From Aureococcus anophagefferens (lineage: Eukaryota; Sar; Pelagophyceae; Pelagomonadales; Pelagomonadaceae): 64,000 nucleotides of DNA. Below the pieces are notes generated by a model, which saw only the letters and a list, made by a program, of their open reading frames with translations, did no database searches and was not told where the DNA came from. Position 1 is the first letter of the stretch. The number at the start of each line of letters is the position of its first letter. Below are positions 29,846-40,786 of the stretch, piece by piece. The translations under genes and the position numbers were made by a program. The DNA lies in contig NW_008705592.1 of assembly GCF_000186865.1 (NCBI RefSeq), positions 151,700 through 215,699 of the forward strand. The letters run 5' to 3'.

Positions 29846-30574
29846 ATGGCGGACCAGGTGCCGCCGACGCGCATGGCGCTGCAGACCTACAAGGGCAAGA
29901 AGGCCGGCGCGTCCAAAGGCCACCAGCTCCTGAAGAAAAAGGCCGACGCCTTGAAGGCGCGGTTCCGCGACATCGCCAAGGAGATCTACAAGACCAAGGG
30001 CACCATGTCCGAGTCCTGCTCCACGGCCTACTTCTCCCTCACGGCCGCGCAGTACGCGGCCGGCGACTTCAAGACGAAGGTCTTGGAGGGCAACTTCGTC
30101 GCGTCGGTCCGCGTCACGGGCCAGACGGACAACATCGCCGGCGTGAAGATCCCCGTGTTCCGCCAGTTCGACACGGGCGCCGAGCATCTGGAGAACATCG
30201 GCCTCGCCGGCGGCGGCCGGAAGATCGCGGAGTGCAAGGAGAAGTTCACGAACCTGCTGGCCGTGCTCGTCAAGCTCGCAAGTTTGCAGACGTCCTTCGT
30301 GACCATGGACGAGGCGCTCAAGGTCACGAACCGCCGCGTCAACGCGCTCGAGAACGTCACGCTGCCGCGCATCGAGAAGACGCTGTCCTACATCACGTCG
30401 GAGCTCGACGAGCTCGAGCGCGAGGACTTCACGCGGCTCAAGAAGGTCAAGGACCAAAACTCGAAGCGCCAGGCGGCCCAGGCCGCAGCGAAGAAGGCCG
30501 CGTTCTACGCCCACGGCGACGGCGGCGACATCATGGGCGACTACGACCTCGCGGACGCGGACGTCGTCATGTAG
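29846..30574 (+). CDS. VMA8: V-type proton ATPase subunit D
   Basis: 242 residues, normal for the family. Starts [19 protein letters not shown]; conserved [16 protein letters not shown] and the C-terminal coiled-coil half [27 protein letters not shown] are all present. Subunit D is the central rotor shaft of the V1 sector, coupling ATP hydrolysis to proton pumping into vacuoles and acidic vesicles. No intron. It converges on adenylosuccinate synthetase with 56 bp between stops. Confidence 0.97.
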   Translation: MADQVPPTRMALQTYKGKKAGASKGHQLLKKKADALKARFRDIAKEIYKTKGTMSESCSTAYFSLTAAQYAAGDFKTKVLEGNFVASVRVTGQTDNIAGVKIPVFRQFDTGAEHLENIGLAGGGRKIAECKEKFTNLLAVLVKLASLQTSFVTMDEALKVTNRRVNALENVTLPRIEKTLSYITSELDELEREDFTRLKKVKDQNSKRQAAQAAAKKAAFYAHGDGGDIMGDYDLADADVVM

Positions 30575-30630
30575 GGGGGGGCGCTTAGGTTGTTCGGGCG
30601 ATCGTGCTTGGGGGTGTTCGGGGCGGCGCC

Positions 30631-31890
30631 CTAGTGGACGCCGGGCATGATGAACATGTCGTCCCGGCCCGGCCCGACGCCGACCCAGGAGATGGGCACG
30701 CCGACGTGGGCCTCGATGGCGCGGACGTACGCGCGCGCGTTCGGTGGCAGGTCGGCGAAGGATGCGCAGCCGCTGATGTCCTCGGTCCAGCCCGGGAACT
30801 CGAGATAGTCGAGCTCGACCTTGGCGAGCTCGTCGAGGCCCGGCGGCATGTAGCCCCGGGGCAGCGTCGCGCCGTCGACGACGTAGTCGACGCCGAGCTT
30901 GAGCGTTGTGAGGCCCGTGAGCACGTCCAGCTTCGTGAGGTTCAGCGAGTCGTAGCCGTTGAGCGCGTGGGAGTAGCGCAGGAGGGGCACGTCGAGCCAG
31001 CCGCAGCGCCGCTTCCGTCCGGTCGTCGTGCCGTACTCGTGGCCGACGTTCTGGAGGTGGTGGCCCGGGGAGCCCTCAACTGCACAATCGAGCTCCGAGG
31101 GGAAGGGGCCCGCGCCGACGCGCGTCGTGTAGGCCTTGACGACGCCTAACACGCAGTCGACCTTGGACGGCGGGATGCCCAGACCCGTGCAGACACCGCC
31201 GACGGTGGTGGTGGAAGACGTGACGAAGGGGTAGGTCCCGAAGTCCGGGTCGAGCAGCGCCGCGTTCGCGCCCTCGGCGAGGACGATCTTGCCGCCGTCG
31301 TAGGCGTCGGCCATGTACGTCACGGTGTCGCGGACGGACCCGCGCGCAACGAGCCGGTCCCGGAAGCCCCGGAGCGCGGCCAGCTCCGCGTCGTCGTCGG
31401 CGACCGTCGGCGGCGCGGCGCCGGCGTAGTGGAGCGCCTGGAAGGCGCGCATGGCGGCCAGCTTCGCCACGAGGCCCGCGTCGTCGCCGACGAGGTCGCA
31501 GAAGCGGAGGCCGTTGCGGTTCGCCTTCGACGCGTAGCAGGGCCCGATGCCCCGCTTCGTCGTCCCCAGCGCGCCGCCCTTGCCCGCCTTCTCGGCCTCG
31601 AGCATGCCGTCGATGACGCGGTGCCCGTCGAGGAGCACGTGCGCGCGCGACGAGATGACCAACTTCTCGAGCGACGAGTCGTCCCCTAATTGCTTGAGCT
31701 CCTCGAAGAGCGTCGGCACGTGGACGACGACGCCGTTGCCGATGACGTTGACGCACGTGTCCCGGAGCATGCCGCAGGGCAGGAGGTGGAACGCGTACTT
31801 CTTGCCGTCGACCTCGAGCGTGTGGCCCGCGTTGGCCCCTCCGTTGAACCGGCACACGAGGTCCGCGCGGCCCGCGAGCACGTCGACGAG

Positions 31891-31925
<35 letters not shown>

Positions 31926-32067
31926 GCACGACCATGACGCGCGCGTCGTGGCGGCCCGTGACGTCCTTGCGCCGGCGCCAGAGGCGCTGGATGACCAGCG
32001 CCGCCGCCGCCGCCGCCGCCGCCGCGGCGACGAGGCCCTTGTTCGTGATGCCGATGATGATGGCCAT
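30631..32067 (-). CDS. ADSS: Adenylosuccinate synthetase
   Basis: 478 residues. A hydrophobic Ala-rich N-terminus (GLVAAAAAAAAAALVIQRLW, from a GCC run at ~32005-32030) precedes the enzyme: VVLGAQWGDEGKGK P-loop, RFNGGANAGHT, GTTKRGIGPCY, EGANAALLDPDFGTYPFVTSS, and TGRKRRCGWLD. It makes adenylosuccinate from IMP and aspartate with GTP in AMP synthesis. The leader could be an organelle or membrane signal; this is inference. Confidence 0.96.
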
Positions 32068-32257
32068 GGGTGGATCCTACGGCGTCCTAGCGACGGCGAA
32101 CGCGGCGCGCGCGATCGTCCGCGGCGTGGCGGAACGTCGAGTTGCTCACGCGAAGGCCACGACGAGCGTCGACGCTGTGTCGGGTGACAAGACCGGCGCA
32201 AATCAGCTCGCGGTGCAGGTGCCGTGCCGCGTCGATCACACAAAAGCCCGACTCGCC

Positions 32258-35200
32258 TTACCGCGTCTGCGCGGCGAGCATGTGGGCCCGGACGACGTTC
32301 ATGGGCGCCGTGGACACGTTGCGCACGACGGCGCGCGGGTCCGGCGCGACGCGCGGGAACGACGTCGACGACGCGGAGTGCGAGTGCGGGCTGTGGAGCG
32401 CGCCCGGCGCGCCCGGCGGCGGCGCGACGAAGAGGTTCTGGCCCTTCAGGAAGGGCGGGCAGTCGACGTTGCGCAGCCGCAGCGCGCGGTCCTCCTCCTC
32501 CCGGAGCCGCGCGGCGCGCGCGGCGCGGCCGATCTCGACGTAGGCGGCGCGGCCGCGCGTGACGCCGCAGCCGCCGCGCTTGGTCATGTAGCGCCAGGAC
32601 GGCGCGCGGGAGGAACCCAGGGAGCTCGCGTCGTTGGCCTTGGCGTGCTCGACCTTGAGCACGGGCGGGAGCGGCTGCGCGAGCTTCCGCGGCGACGGGC
32701 CCCCGTCGTCGTCGCCCGTCCACGTGCCCGCGTCCGCCGTCGGCACGACGGGCTTGACTTCCACTAAAACCTCCTTGACGCCGCTCTCGGCGGCGGACTG
32801 GGCCTGCTTCGCGGACCCGAGGGCGATCTCGAGGCCCTTGGCCTGGGCCTTCCACTCGTCTTTCTCGCCGTTCGCCTTCTCCAGCGCCTTCTCCGCCCTC
32901 CCCAGCTCGGCCCGGAGGTCCGCGGCCTCCTTGGACGCCGCGTCGAACATCTCGCTGAACTTCTCGACGTTGCGCCGCGCCTCCTTCAAATCCTTGGGCG
33001 CCGTCTTCTCCAATAAATCCTCGAGCGTTTTGATCTTCTCGCGCGCCTCCGTCTTCTCCTCCGCGCAGATCCGATAGTCCTCGCGGAGCCTCGCGACGTC
33101 CTCGCCGTGGCTCAGGACGAGCTCGCTCCGCTCGTCCTCGAAGGCCTTGTTCGCCTCGCGGAGCTCCGCGGACACGCGCTGCTCGTCCTTCAACTCCGTC
33201 TCGACGGCCTGTGTGCAAATCAAATATTCAACCAGACTTCAATGTGCGCGTATTCGAATGTTTTGACACGAGCACTTCCGCCGTGCTTCGAGAACTCGAC
33301 GAGAGCAATCGATTCGTCCAAAAATCAGCCGAATCGACTTCGATTTGACCGAGCTAGAGAATTCTGAAGTTTGGCCCCGACGTCCCAGCTCACTGGTTGA
33401 TTTCCACACAGTCGACGGCCTTGATCCGCGTCGCCCAGAACTCGGCGCCCTTGTCCGGGTAGCTCCGCGCGCGCATGGCTAGGGCCGCGTGCGTCACCTC
33501 GGCGTCGCCGGACTCGGCGGCCGCCGCGAGCGAGAGCGCCTGGTCGAGCGCCTCCCTTAGGTCCTCGAGCTGCTCCGCGGCCTCGTCGGGCTCCGTCTGG
33601 CACTCGCGCTCCTTGAGCACGGTCTGGATCTCCGGGGGGGCGACCTCGAAGGCCTCGCGCAGCCGGCAGAGGTCCACGGCCTGCTGCGCGGCGCCGCGCG
33701 AGAGCTCGCGCGCGAACGCGTTTTTTTCCTCCGCGAGCGCGCGCGAGAAGTCGTTTTCGGCCTCGCCGAGCCGCCGCCCGAGGTCCGCGTCCATCGTCGC
33801 GACGGCGTCGTCGTGCTTCGCCTGGTACTCGTCCGCGAGCTCCGCGTAGCACTCCTCCATCGTCGCGTCGGCCTTCTCGAGCTCGTCGACGAGCAAATCC
33901 GCGGCCTCGAGATCGCGCCGCGCGGCCGCGGCGACCTCGGCCGCCTCGCGCCCGAGCGCCGCGTCGACGCCGCGCCGGCACTTGTCGTAGAACTCGAAGA
34001 GCTGCTTCGTCTGCGTCGCCTTCAGCAGGGCCTCGCGGTCCGCGTAGATCTTCTCCGTGCGCTGCAGCGCCTTGCCGTGCATGGCCGCGTGCTTCGCCTG
34101 GAAACTCAAATCTTCCACCCGACGTCAATGGGCGCGTATTTCGACGCGAGCCTCTCTGCCGTGCTTCGAGAACCCGACCGATGCGTCCAAAAATCAGCCG
34201 CATCGACGTCGACGCGACCGAGCGAGCGAGGTTCGAAGTTTGGCCGGAAGAACCCAACCGGTGGGTGAGTTCGGCGCGGTGCTTCGCCATGGCCCGCACG
34301 GCCATCTGCTGCGCCTTGGCGACCTTCATCTGCGACTCGTCGTCCGTGGGCGTCGCGGCCTTGGCCGTGACCCACGCGGCCTCGACGGCGGCCTTGGCGA
34401 CGGCGTCCTCGCACTTGGCCTCCATCTTCCGGACGACGTCGTCGCAGGCGTCGCGCGTCGCCTTGACGGCCTCCTCCGTCGCCGCGGCGTGCTGCGCGCT
34501 CATCCGCGCGATGAGCTTCCTGTTCGACGCGTCGGTGAGGCTCCGCGCGGCGACGCGGGCCCCGAGCGCGAGGAGCGCGTCATCCTCCTGCACGTCCGCG
34601 AACTCCTCGACGAGGCACTCCTCGCGGTAGCGCGCCTCGGCCTCGGCGCTCCGCAGCTTGTCCGCCCAGCGCTTCTCCGACTTGGCGATCTTGACGGACG
34701 CGCCCATGTTCGCGCGCGCGAGCTTGGCGGACGCGGACTCGACCTGAAAGACGTCGCTTCGACGGGCGCGCGCACGCGTCAGAGAGCGCGCTCCGAGAGA
34801 TGGGCGCTCGTCCGAACATCGGAGCGGAAACGAGCGGAAAAACGGCCGCGCTCGGCGCCTTTGAAGTCGCGCGCGCTCGTGCCGCGCGGGCCTCGACCTG
34901 CGCGTGGAGCTTGTCCTCGAACTGCTCCCGCTGGTGCTCGAGGGCCCGCAGCTTCTCCTTGTCCTTCTCCTCGGCCTGCTGGACGAGGGCCTTCTTCGCG
35001 TCGTCCGTGCGGCCGTCGGCTTTCGCGAGCGCCTCCATGTGGGCCATGTTCGCCTCGTGGAGCGCCTCCTTGGCCTGGTCCTCGGCCTGCTTGAGGGCCT
35101 CCTTGAGCTGCTCGTCGTTGGAGTGGGACTTGGCGGCCTTCCAGGCGGCCTTGGCCTTGACGGCGGCGGCCGCGGCCTTCATCTTGGCCATGATCTCGAG

Positions 35201-36685
35201 CCACGACTGCTCCTTCTTCGCGAGCTCCGCGTCGAGGCGCTCGAGCCTGGGCAGCAAAAGGGTGATTCAACGTCGCTTCAACTTGAGTGTTCCGGCGCGT
35301 GCGCGTTCCAGAAAAAGCGCCCACGCTTCGAGAGCGTTCCGAGAGATGATCGCTCGTCCAAAAATCAGCCGAAACGAGCGGAAAACGGCCGAGAAAGGAG
35401 CCTTTGAAGTTGGGAATTTCGCTCTCTTTTGCTGCCCTGGCTCGAGCATCTCCCGCTCCTTGGCGTTGACGCCGTCGACGGCGGCCTGGCGCGCGGCGTC
35501 GACCTTGCGCTCGGCGTTGGCCTTGCGCTTGCGCTCCATCTGGAGGGCCCACTTGGAGCCCGCGACGTCGCTCTTGAGCTGCTCGATCTCGTCGAGGAGG
35601 CCCTGGACGGACTTGACCTTCTTCGCGGACCGGCGGCCGGCGCCCCCGGACGCGCCGGTCGAGGCGTCGCCGTGCTCGAGCTCGTAGGCCGTCGGCACGC
35701 ACTTGGGCAGCCACTTGGGCCGCGTCGCGCCGGACACCGCGCCCTCGCACGCGTGCTTGAGCTTCGCGTCGACGTCCGCGAAGGGCGCGTGGCAGACGTC
35801 GCAGGTCTCGCCGACGGACTCGGCGCAGTAGATGCGCCAGGCCTCGACGTTGAAGCGGTCGAAGGCGCCGCTGGGGTCCCGGTTCGACGACGGCATGGGG
35901 CAGTCGTCGTCGGCCGGCGCGTGCGGGATGGGCCGCCGCCACTCCTCGGGCAGGCGCTTCTGCTCGCCCGTGCGCCGGCGGATGCAGCTCTTGACGTGGA
36001 TCTTGAGGGACGACGTGCCAAAGTCCAGCCCGCAGAGGTAGCAGACGAGCTGCTTCGGCCGCACGCGGCCGCCGCCGCCCATGGAGAGGCTCTGGCGGCT
36101 CGGCGGCCGCGACGACGCGTCGCTCCCCGGCGTCAGGGGCCGCGCGCGCCAGTCGGCGTCGCGGGACGCCCGGGTTTGGCCGCCCTTGCGCGAGTTCGCG
36201 TGGCGCAGGCGCGCGCTGGCCTTGGGCGGCTCGTCGTAGTTCACAGGCTCCCCTTTGTTGGGGCGCTTGATCCGGAGGCTGAAGCCGCGGCTCGTGTGCG
36301 CGCGGTCCAGGTTCTTGCCCAGGCGGCTCTCGTACGCGCGCGGCGGCGCCTCAGCCTCGGCCTCGGCGGGCGCCGGCGCGCCGGCGAGGAGCGCGCCCGC
36401 GTCGAACGCCGGGTCGTCGCCGAGCGGGCCGACGTAGGACCCGGCCGCGTCCGAGTCCAGCGAGTCGAGCGTCGCGTGCGACCCCTCGTCCTCGAGGGCG
36501 AGCTCGAGGGTCAAAGCCCGCGACAGCGCCTGCGGCGACATGGCCACGTCCAGCGTGTCCCGGCTCGGCGTCGCCGCGGCGGACGGCGTGCCGGCGCCGC
36601 CGTCGAGCGGCGTCGGCGGCCGCACCCAGAGCTCCGCCGCCGGCGCATCGTCCGGCGCCGCCGCCGGCGCCGACGCCGCGTCCAT
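32258..36685 (-). CDS. Coiled-coil protein with C2HC-type zinc fingers; four introners
   Basis: Five exons (36685-35448, 35246-34898, 34743-34288, 34097-33420, 33208-32258) sum to 3672 nt and 1223 residues in one frame. The N-terminal ~200 residues are acidic and disordered. A ZC2HC1-type finger (YLCGLDFGTSSLKIHVKSC, ~212) and a second C-x2-C...H...C motif (CDVCHAPFADVDAKLKHAC, ~295-315) follow. From ~340 to ~1080 the protein is almost continuous coiled coil (KALVQQAEEKDKEKLRALEH and similar). The tail is basic and Ser-rich. It resembles structural proteins of cilia or centrosomes in layout, but no family was recognised. All four introns are introners, two of family A and two of family B. Confidence 0.85.
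33209..33419 (-). mobile_element. Introner B2 (family B)
   Basis: Element 33209-33411, ends CTGTGTGCAAATC / GATTTCCACACAG, TSD tcgacggc at 33201-33208 and 33412-33419. GC donor, CAG acceptor, joining ATRIKA|VETELKDEQ so the coiled coil continues. Confidence 0.94.
34098..34287 (-). mobile_element. Introner B3 (family B, diverged ends)
   Basis: TSD tgcttcgc at 34090-34097 and 34280-34287. The ends have drifted (the 3' part reads GAGTTTCCAG in the gene sense), but the core CGTCCAAAAATCAGCCG is intact. Intron 190 nt; exons join as VRAMAKHAAMHGK. Confidence 0.88.
34744..34897 (-). mobile_element. Introner A5 (family A, short diverged copy, GT donor)
   Basis: TSD gactcgac (34736-34743) and gcctcgac (34890-34897), 7 of 8 identical. 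At 154 nt it is ~45 nt shorter than full copies. Donor GTCGAG, acceptor CTTTCAG; exons join as LHAQ|VESASAKLA. Family A parts such as CGAGAGATGGGCGCTCGTCC are still readable. Confidence 0.82.
35247..35447 (-). mobile_element. Introner A6 (family A)
   Basis: Element 35247-35439, TSD gctcgagc (a palindrome) at 35239-35246 and 35440-35447. GC donor, CAG acceptor; exons join as AKEREMLERLDAELAKK. Confidence 0.94.
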
Positions 36686-36846
36686 CGGTCGCGGAGGCGC
36701 GACGCAACGCTAGGCCGTCTCCGCCTTCGGCGCCGTCATCTCTCCCACTTCGGCGGAACCGCGTTGTTGAGAAGGTTTGTCGTTGGAGTCAATAACAGCT
36801 TATATCTTTACGCAGCCCACTTTTGCGCGCGGAATCGTTCAAGCGC

Positions 36847-37257
36847 ATGGACTCCCCCGAGCCGCTGCGGCGCGACGACGCCGCGCTCCTCCTCGCGCCG
36901 CGCAAGCCGCGGCGGCGCCGCGCCCTCGACGACGACGCGCAGCTCGCGCCGCGGCGGCGGCTCGCCTTCGACAGCGACGACGACGAGCCGGCGGCGCGCG
37001 CCGCCGTCGCGCCGGCGCCGGAGCCCGTCGCCGCGGCGCCGGCCCTCTTCGGGTCGCCCGTCAAGGCGCCGCGGCCCCGCGCCGTCGCGTCGACGCCCCT
37101 CGAGAAGAAGCGCAAGCCGCCGCGGGGCGCGCCCCCGCCAGAGCTCCCGCTCGACAAGGCGCGCGCGTTCGCGACGCCGCGGAAGCAGCCGGCGAAGCGC
37201 GCGGCGGCGCGGTCGTCGAGCGGCCGGAGGCGAGCGGCGAAGACGGGCGACGACTGA
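36847..37257 (+). CDS. Small basic nuclear-type hypothetical protein
   Basis: 136 residues, very basic (RKPRRRRALDDD, EKKRKPPRG, ARSSSGRRRAAK) with SPVK and STPL sites that resemble CDK-type phosphorylation motifs. MDSPEPLRR at 36847 is chosen over an in-frame ATG at 36823. A TATA-like CTTATATCTTTAC lies ~40-55 bp upstream in the divergent promoter. Possibly chromatin-associated; no family recognised. Confidence 0.6.
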   Translation: MDSPEPLRRDDAALLLAPRKPRRRRALDDDAQLAPRRRLAFDSDDDEPAARAAVAPAPEPVAAAPALFGSPVKAPRPRAVASTPLEKKRKPPRGAPPPELPLDKARAFATPRKQPAKRAAARSSSGRRRAAKTGDD

Positions 37258-37355
37258 ATTTCTGTCGGGACGAAGCCCCCCTCCCCATGTTAACTCCTTC
37301 TTGTCCGCGGCGACGCGATCTATATCTTCGAGGCGATCTAGGGGGCGGGAACGGC

Positions 37356-38858
37356 CTAGGCGGCGACGGCCTCGGCCTTGGGCTTCGTCATGCGCGCGAG
37401 CTCCGCCGCCGCGAGCGTCGCGAGGCCCAGCGCGGCCGTCGCCACGGAGAGCGCGCCGGAGACGCCGAGCTTCTTGATGCTGAGGAAGCAGCCGACGACG
37501 ATGGCGTTCAGCGGGATGCCGAACAGGTTCATGATCACGGACCGGTGCGAGTCCGGGATGTACTTGGAGCGCAGCGTGCCGATGGACGGGAAGTACATGC
37601 CCACGCAGAGCTCGAACGCGAAGAACGCGGCGACGAAGGACGCGAGCGTCGCCCCGGCGACCCCGCGGCCCGCCGTCGCCGCCGCCGTGCCCATGGCCGC
37701 CGTCGCCAGCGCGAGCATGCCCAGCGTCGACGACTCCGTGCGCACGGCCGCGGCCGAGAGCCGCTGGAACGCCGTCGACCCGAGCAGGCAGCAGACCATG
37801 AAGGACGAGAAGATGGTGCCGAAGGGCACCTTGGCGCCCTCGCCGAAGGCGGCCCCGACGGCCCGGGACATCGCCGGCGGCCACTGGAGCACGAAGATGT
37901 ACATCGCGCCCTCGAAGAGCGCCTGCGCGGCGCCGACGAGGAGGATCTTCCGGTCCGCGCAGGCCACGTCGAAGGCCTCCCGGATCGTCGGCGCGCCCTG
38001 GGACCCGTCCGCCGACGCCGCGACGTTCTCCGTCCAGAGCAGCGACGCCGCCAGCGCGCCGAGGCCCAGGAAGCCGACGCTCAGCTCGAAGGGCCCCGTC
38101 GGGCCCCGCGCGGCCGCGGCCAGGGACGCCAGCTGGCCCGCGACGATGGCCACGATCGCGTCGCCCGCGTAGGCCGCCCCGAAGACGCCGCCCAGCGACG
38201 CGCCGCAGTCGTTCTTCGTCGCGTCGCCGACGAGCCACGCCTCGGGCGCGGAGAAGAGCAGCGACGTGCCCACGCCCGAGAGCACGCGCCCCGCGAAGAG
38301 CACCCAGAGCAGCGAGCTCTTCGTCGTGAGCGCCGCGGCGCCGTAGAGCACCGCGAAGGCCAGCGTGCCGAGCTTCCGGCCCCGCTTGTCCGCGAGCCGG
38401 CCGACGTACGGCCCGAAGAGCGCAGTACTTAGGAATCCCGCGAGAAACAATTGGGACACGAGGTCCATGGACGCCGCCTTGCCGCCGAAGACCTTCGAGG
38501 AGTAGACCTCGTAGAAGTACGGGCCCTGGAGCCAGTCCGCCATCCTCAGAAGCCAGAAGACCGGCAGGAACCGCCGCCGAACGGCGGCGGCCGCGGCGGA
38601 CGACTCCGCCGCGTCGTCGCCGCCGGGCGGCGCGCTCGCGACCTTGGCGACGACGGCCGTGCCGGCGAGGCCGCCGAAGACCGCGTTAAAGAGCGACGCG
38701 GGTGACGCGCCGATGGCGGCCCCCAGGCTCGCCAGCGGCTTGGCGCCGCCGCGGAGGGCCGTCGTCCGCGCGCGCTTCGCGCGCGCGTGGCGGCGCGGCA
38801 GCTGCAGCGCTCGCGCCGCGGCGCAGAGCGCCAGCAGCATTAAGGCGGCGCGACGCAT
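37356..38858 (-). CDS. MFS transporter, MFSD5 / molybdate-transporter type
   Basis: 500 residues, about 12 hydrophobic helices. MRRAALMLLALCAAARALQLPRR is a signal or plastid presequence, which is why the start 38858 is preferred to the in-frame ATG at 38915. Family features: WLQGPYFYEVYSSK, LFLAGFLSTALFGPYVGRLADKRGRK, LSGVGTSLLFSAPEAWLV. MFSD5/MOT2 proteins are linked to molybdate uptake. The presequence suggests a plastid or endomembrane site. Confidence 0.88.
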   Translation of the reverse strand: MRRAALMLLALCAAARALQLPRRHARAKRARTTALRGGAKPLASLGAAIGASPASLFNAVFGGLAGTAVVAKVASAPPGGDDAAESSAAAAAVRRRFLPVFWLLRMADWLQGPYFYEVYSSKVFGGKAASMDLVSQLFLAGFLSTALFGPYVGRLADKRGRKLGTLAFAVLYGAAALTTKSSLLWVLFAGRVLSGVGTSLLFSAPEAWLVGDATKNDCGASLGGVFGAAYAGDAIVAIVAGQLASLAAAARGPTGPFELSVGFLGLGALAASLLWTENVAASADGSQGAPTIREAFDVACADRKILLVGAAQALFEGAMYIFVLQWPPAMSRAVGAAFGEGAKVPFGTIFSSFMVCCLLGSTAFQRLSAAAVRTESSTLGMLALATAAMGTAAATAGRGVAGATLASFVAAFFAFELCVGMYFPSIGTLRSKYIPDSHRSVIMNLFGIPLNAIVVGCFLSIKKLGVSGALSVATAALGLATLAAAELARMTKPKAEAVAA

Positions 38859-39034
38859 GGTGTACGCGACGCTCGAGAGCTCGGAGGTCGCACCGCCGAA
38901 ATCGATCAACTTCAAGCGTCTTCAACCAAGATAGGCCTCGCGACGTTGCCCTTCAACATAGAGACGCATAACCGTCGTCCATTAGCTAGCTGGCAGAGGT
39001 TAAAAGATTGCGCGCGCCGGCGCTCGCCAGGGAT

Positions 39035-40552
39035 CTATTGGTCGAAGATCTGGCCGATGAGCGTCTTCTGCTCCTCGGAGAGCTGGTTCGGCATCTTGAA
39101 CTGGAACTTGACGAAGAGGTCGCCGTGCTCCGAGGGGAAGTTGTGGATGGGCATGCCCTCGCCCTTCATGCGCTTCACCTCCGCGGGCTTGGTGATCTTC
39201 GAGGAGCTCACGACGACGGGGTGGCCGTCGAGGTGGTCGAACTTGCGCGAGAACCCCAACAGCGCCTCCTTGAGCGTGATGACCATGTCCATGTGGAGGT
39301 CGTTGCCCTTGCGCGTGAACTTGGCGTGGGGCTTCTGCTTGAGGGCCATGATGATGTTGCCCGGGATCTGGCCCGGGAGCTGCTCGGACATGCGGGGGAA
39401 GGTCAATTCGGCGCCGTTGTCCATGCCCTGCTCGACGTGGGCCTTGAGCACCGTCTCCTCGTTCTTGCACTTCTCCTTGGACTGGACCTCCTCCTGCTGC
39501 TGGACGATCATGCCCGGCCGCATCTCGCGCTGGACCATGCGGACCTCGTTCGGGCAGCGGCCGCAGCCCGCGCACTTGCCGTCCTTCTTGCCCGCGCACT
39601 TGCGGCAGACGACGCGCCGCGTGATCGCCGCGTCGACGACGTTGCCCAGGTACATGTCCTCGAGGCTCACGGCGAGCTCCACGTGCGCGTCCTGGCCCCG
39701 CTTGCCGCCGCCGCGCTTCCGCTGCTGGCCGCCGCCGAAGAGCATGGAGAAGGGGTCCATGCCGCCGCCGCCGCCCTCGTCCTCCTCGATGCCCTCCTTG
39801 ACGCTCTCCAAACCGCCCGTGTCGTAGAGGATGCGCTTGTCCTCGTCGCCGAGGACCTCGTAGGCCAGGTTCACGCGGTTCATCATCTTCGCGCACTCCA
39901 CCGTCTCCGTCTCGCCCTCGTCGCCGCCGACCTTGGGCACCTCGATGTCCTTGGCGCACTTGTCCGGGTGGAATTTCAGGCTCAGCTTGCGGTAGGCCTT
40001 CTTGATGGCCTTCTGGTCCACCTCGTCGTCGATGCCCAAGACCTCGTACAAGTCCAGGTCCTCGTCGCGCTCGTCCTTGGAGAGGAAGGTCGCCGTGCAG
40101 CGCTCGCCGTCCTGGACCCGCTTGCCCTTGAGCTTCGTGCCCGGCGCCGCCTCCATGGCCGTGGGCTTGAGCTTGTGGAGGCCCGCCTCGCCCCAGCGGA
40201 TGTAGACGGTGGTCTCGTCCGCGGACCACTTGCAGCCGCCGCGCTCGCAGTCGGGCGTCGGCGCCTCGAAGCGGCCGTCGGCGCCGAAGCGCACGTCCCG
40301 CCAGTTGTTCCAGTTCCAGCTCGACGCCTTGAGCCAGTCGAAGTTGTCGTGGACGCCCTGCGGCGCGCTCGGGCCCCGCGGCCGGCCGCCGCCGCCGCCG
40401 CCCATGCGCCCGCCGCCGCCCATGCCGTGCATCTGCTCGAACATGCCCGCGGGGATCTCGAACTGGAACTGGGCGCTGCCCAGGCCCACGGACAGCGCCG
40501 CGACGGCGAGCGCTCGCCGGCGCGACGACGGGCGGCTACCGACGGACGCCAT
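39035..40552 (-). CDS. ER DnaJ co-chaperone (ERdj3/DNAJB11-like) with extra N-terminal domain
   Basis: 505 residues. A signal peptide (ALAVAALSVGLGSAQF) is followed by a Gly-rich stretch, then an unusual ~100-residue domain (HDNFDWLKASSWNWNNWRD, CERGGCKWSADETTVYIRWG) with two cysteines, before the J domain (DLYEVLGIDDEVDQKAIKKA, HPDK). After a Gly-rich linker, the substrate-binding domain carries a reduced cysteine motif CRKCAGKKDGKCAGCGRCP, as in ERdj3 rather than four-motif DnaJ. Ends without an HDEL-type signal (LIGQIFDQ). Family proteins work with BiP in ER folding. Confidence 0.9.
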   Translation of the reverse strand: MASVGSRPSSRRRALAVAALSVGLGSAQFQFEIPAGMFEQMHGMGGGGRMGGGGGGRPRGPSAPQGVHDNFDWLKASSWNWNNWRDVRFGADGRFEAPTPDCERGGCKWSADETTVYIRWGEAGLHKLKPTAMEAAPGTKLKGKRVQDGERCTATFLSKDERDEDLDLYEVLGIDDEVDQKAIKKAYRKLSLKFHPDKCAKDIEVPKVGGDEGETETVECAKMMNRVNLAYEVLGDEDKRILYDTGGLESVKEGIEEDEGGGGGMDPFSMLFGGGQQRKRGGGKRGQDAHVELAVSLEDMYLGNVVDAAITRRVVCRKCAGKKDGKCAGCGRCPNEVRMVQREMRPGMIVQQQEEVQSKEKCKNEETVLKAHVEQGMDNGAELTFPRMSEQLPGQIPGNIIMALKQKPHAKFTRKGNDLHMDMVITLKEALLGFSRKFDHLDGHPVVVSSSKITKPAEVKRMKGEGMPIHNFPSEHGDLFVKFQFKMPNQLSEEQKTLIGQIFDQ

Positions 40553-40786
40553 CGCGAACGGCGTGCGCTCGGTCGCTCGACGGCGCGCGGGCGCTATGCG
40601 AGGACCGGCGAGCGCGGTCGAAGCGGCTGCGGATTGGGTCTCGCTGTCGCGCCGAGACGTCGACGATGCCAGCGACCTCGGTGACCGAGTGTGAACGCGT
40701 GGAATATAGCCGGGTCATCATCGGGGCGACGTGTCGACGTTGCCGCTTGTGCGCTTCGGCAAGCGCGAGGCTGCCCGCGGTTTACG

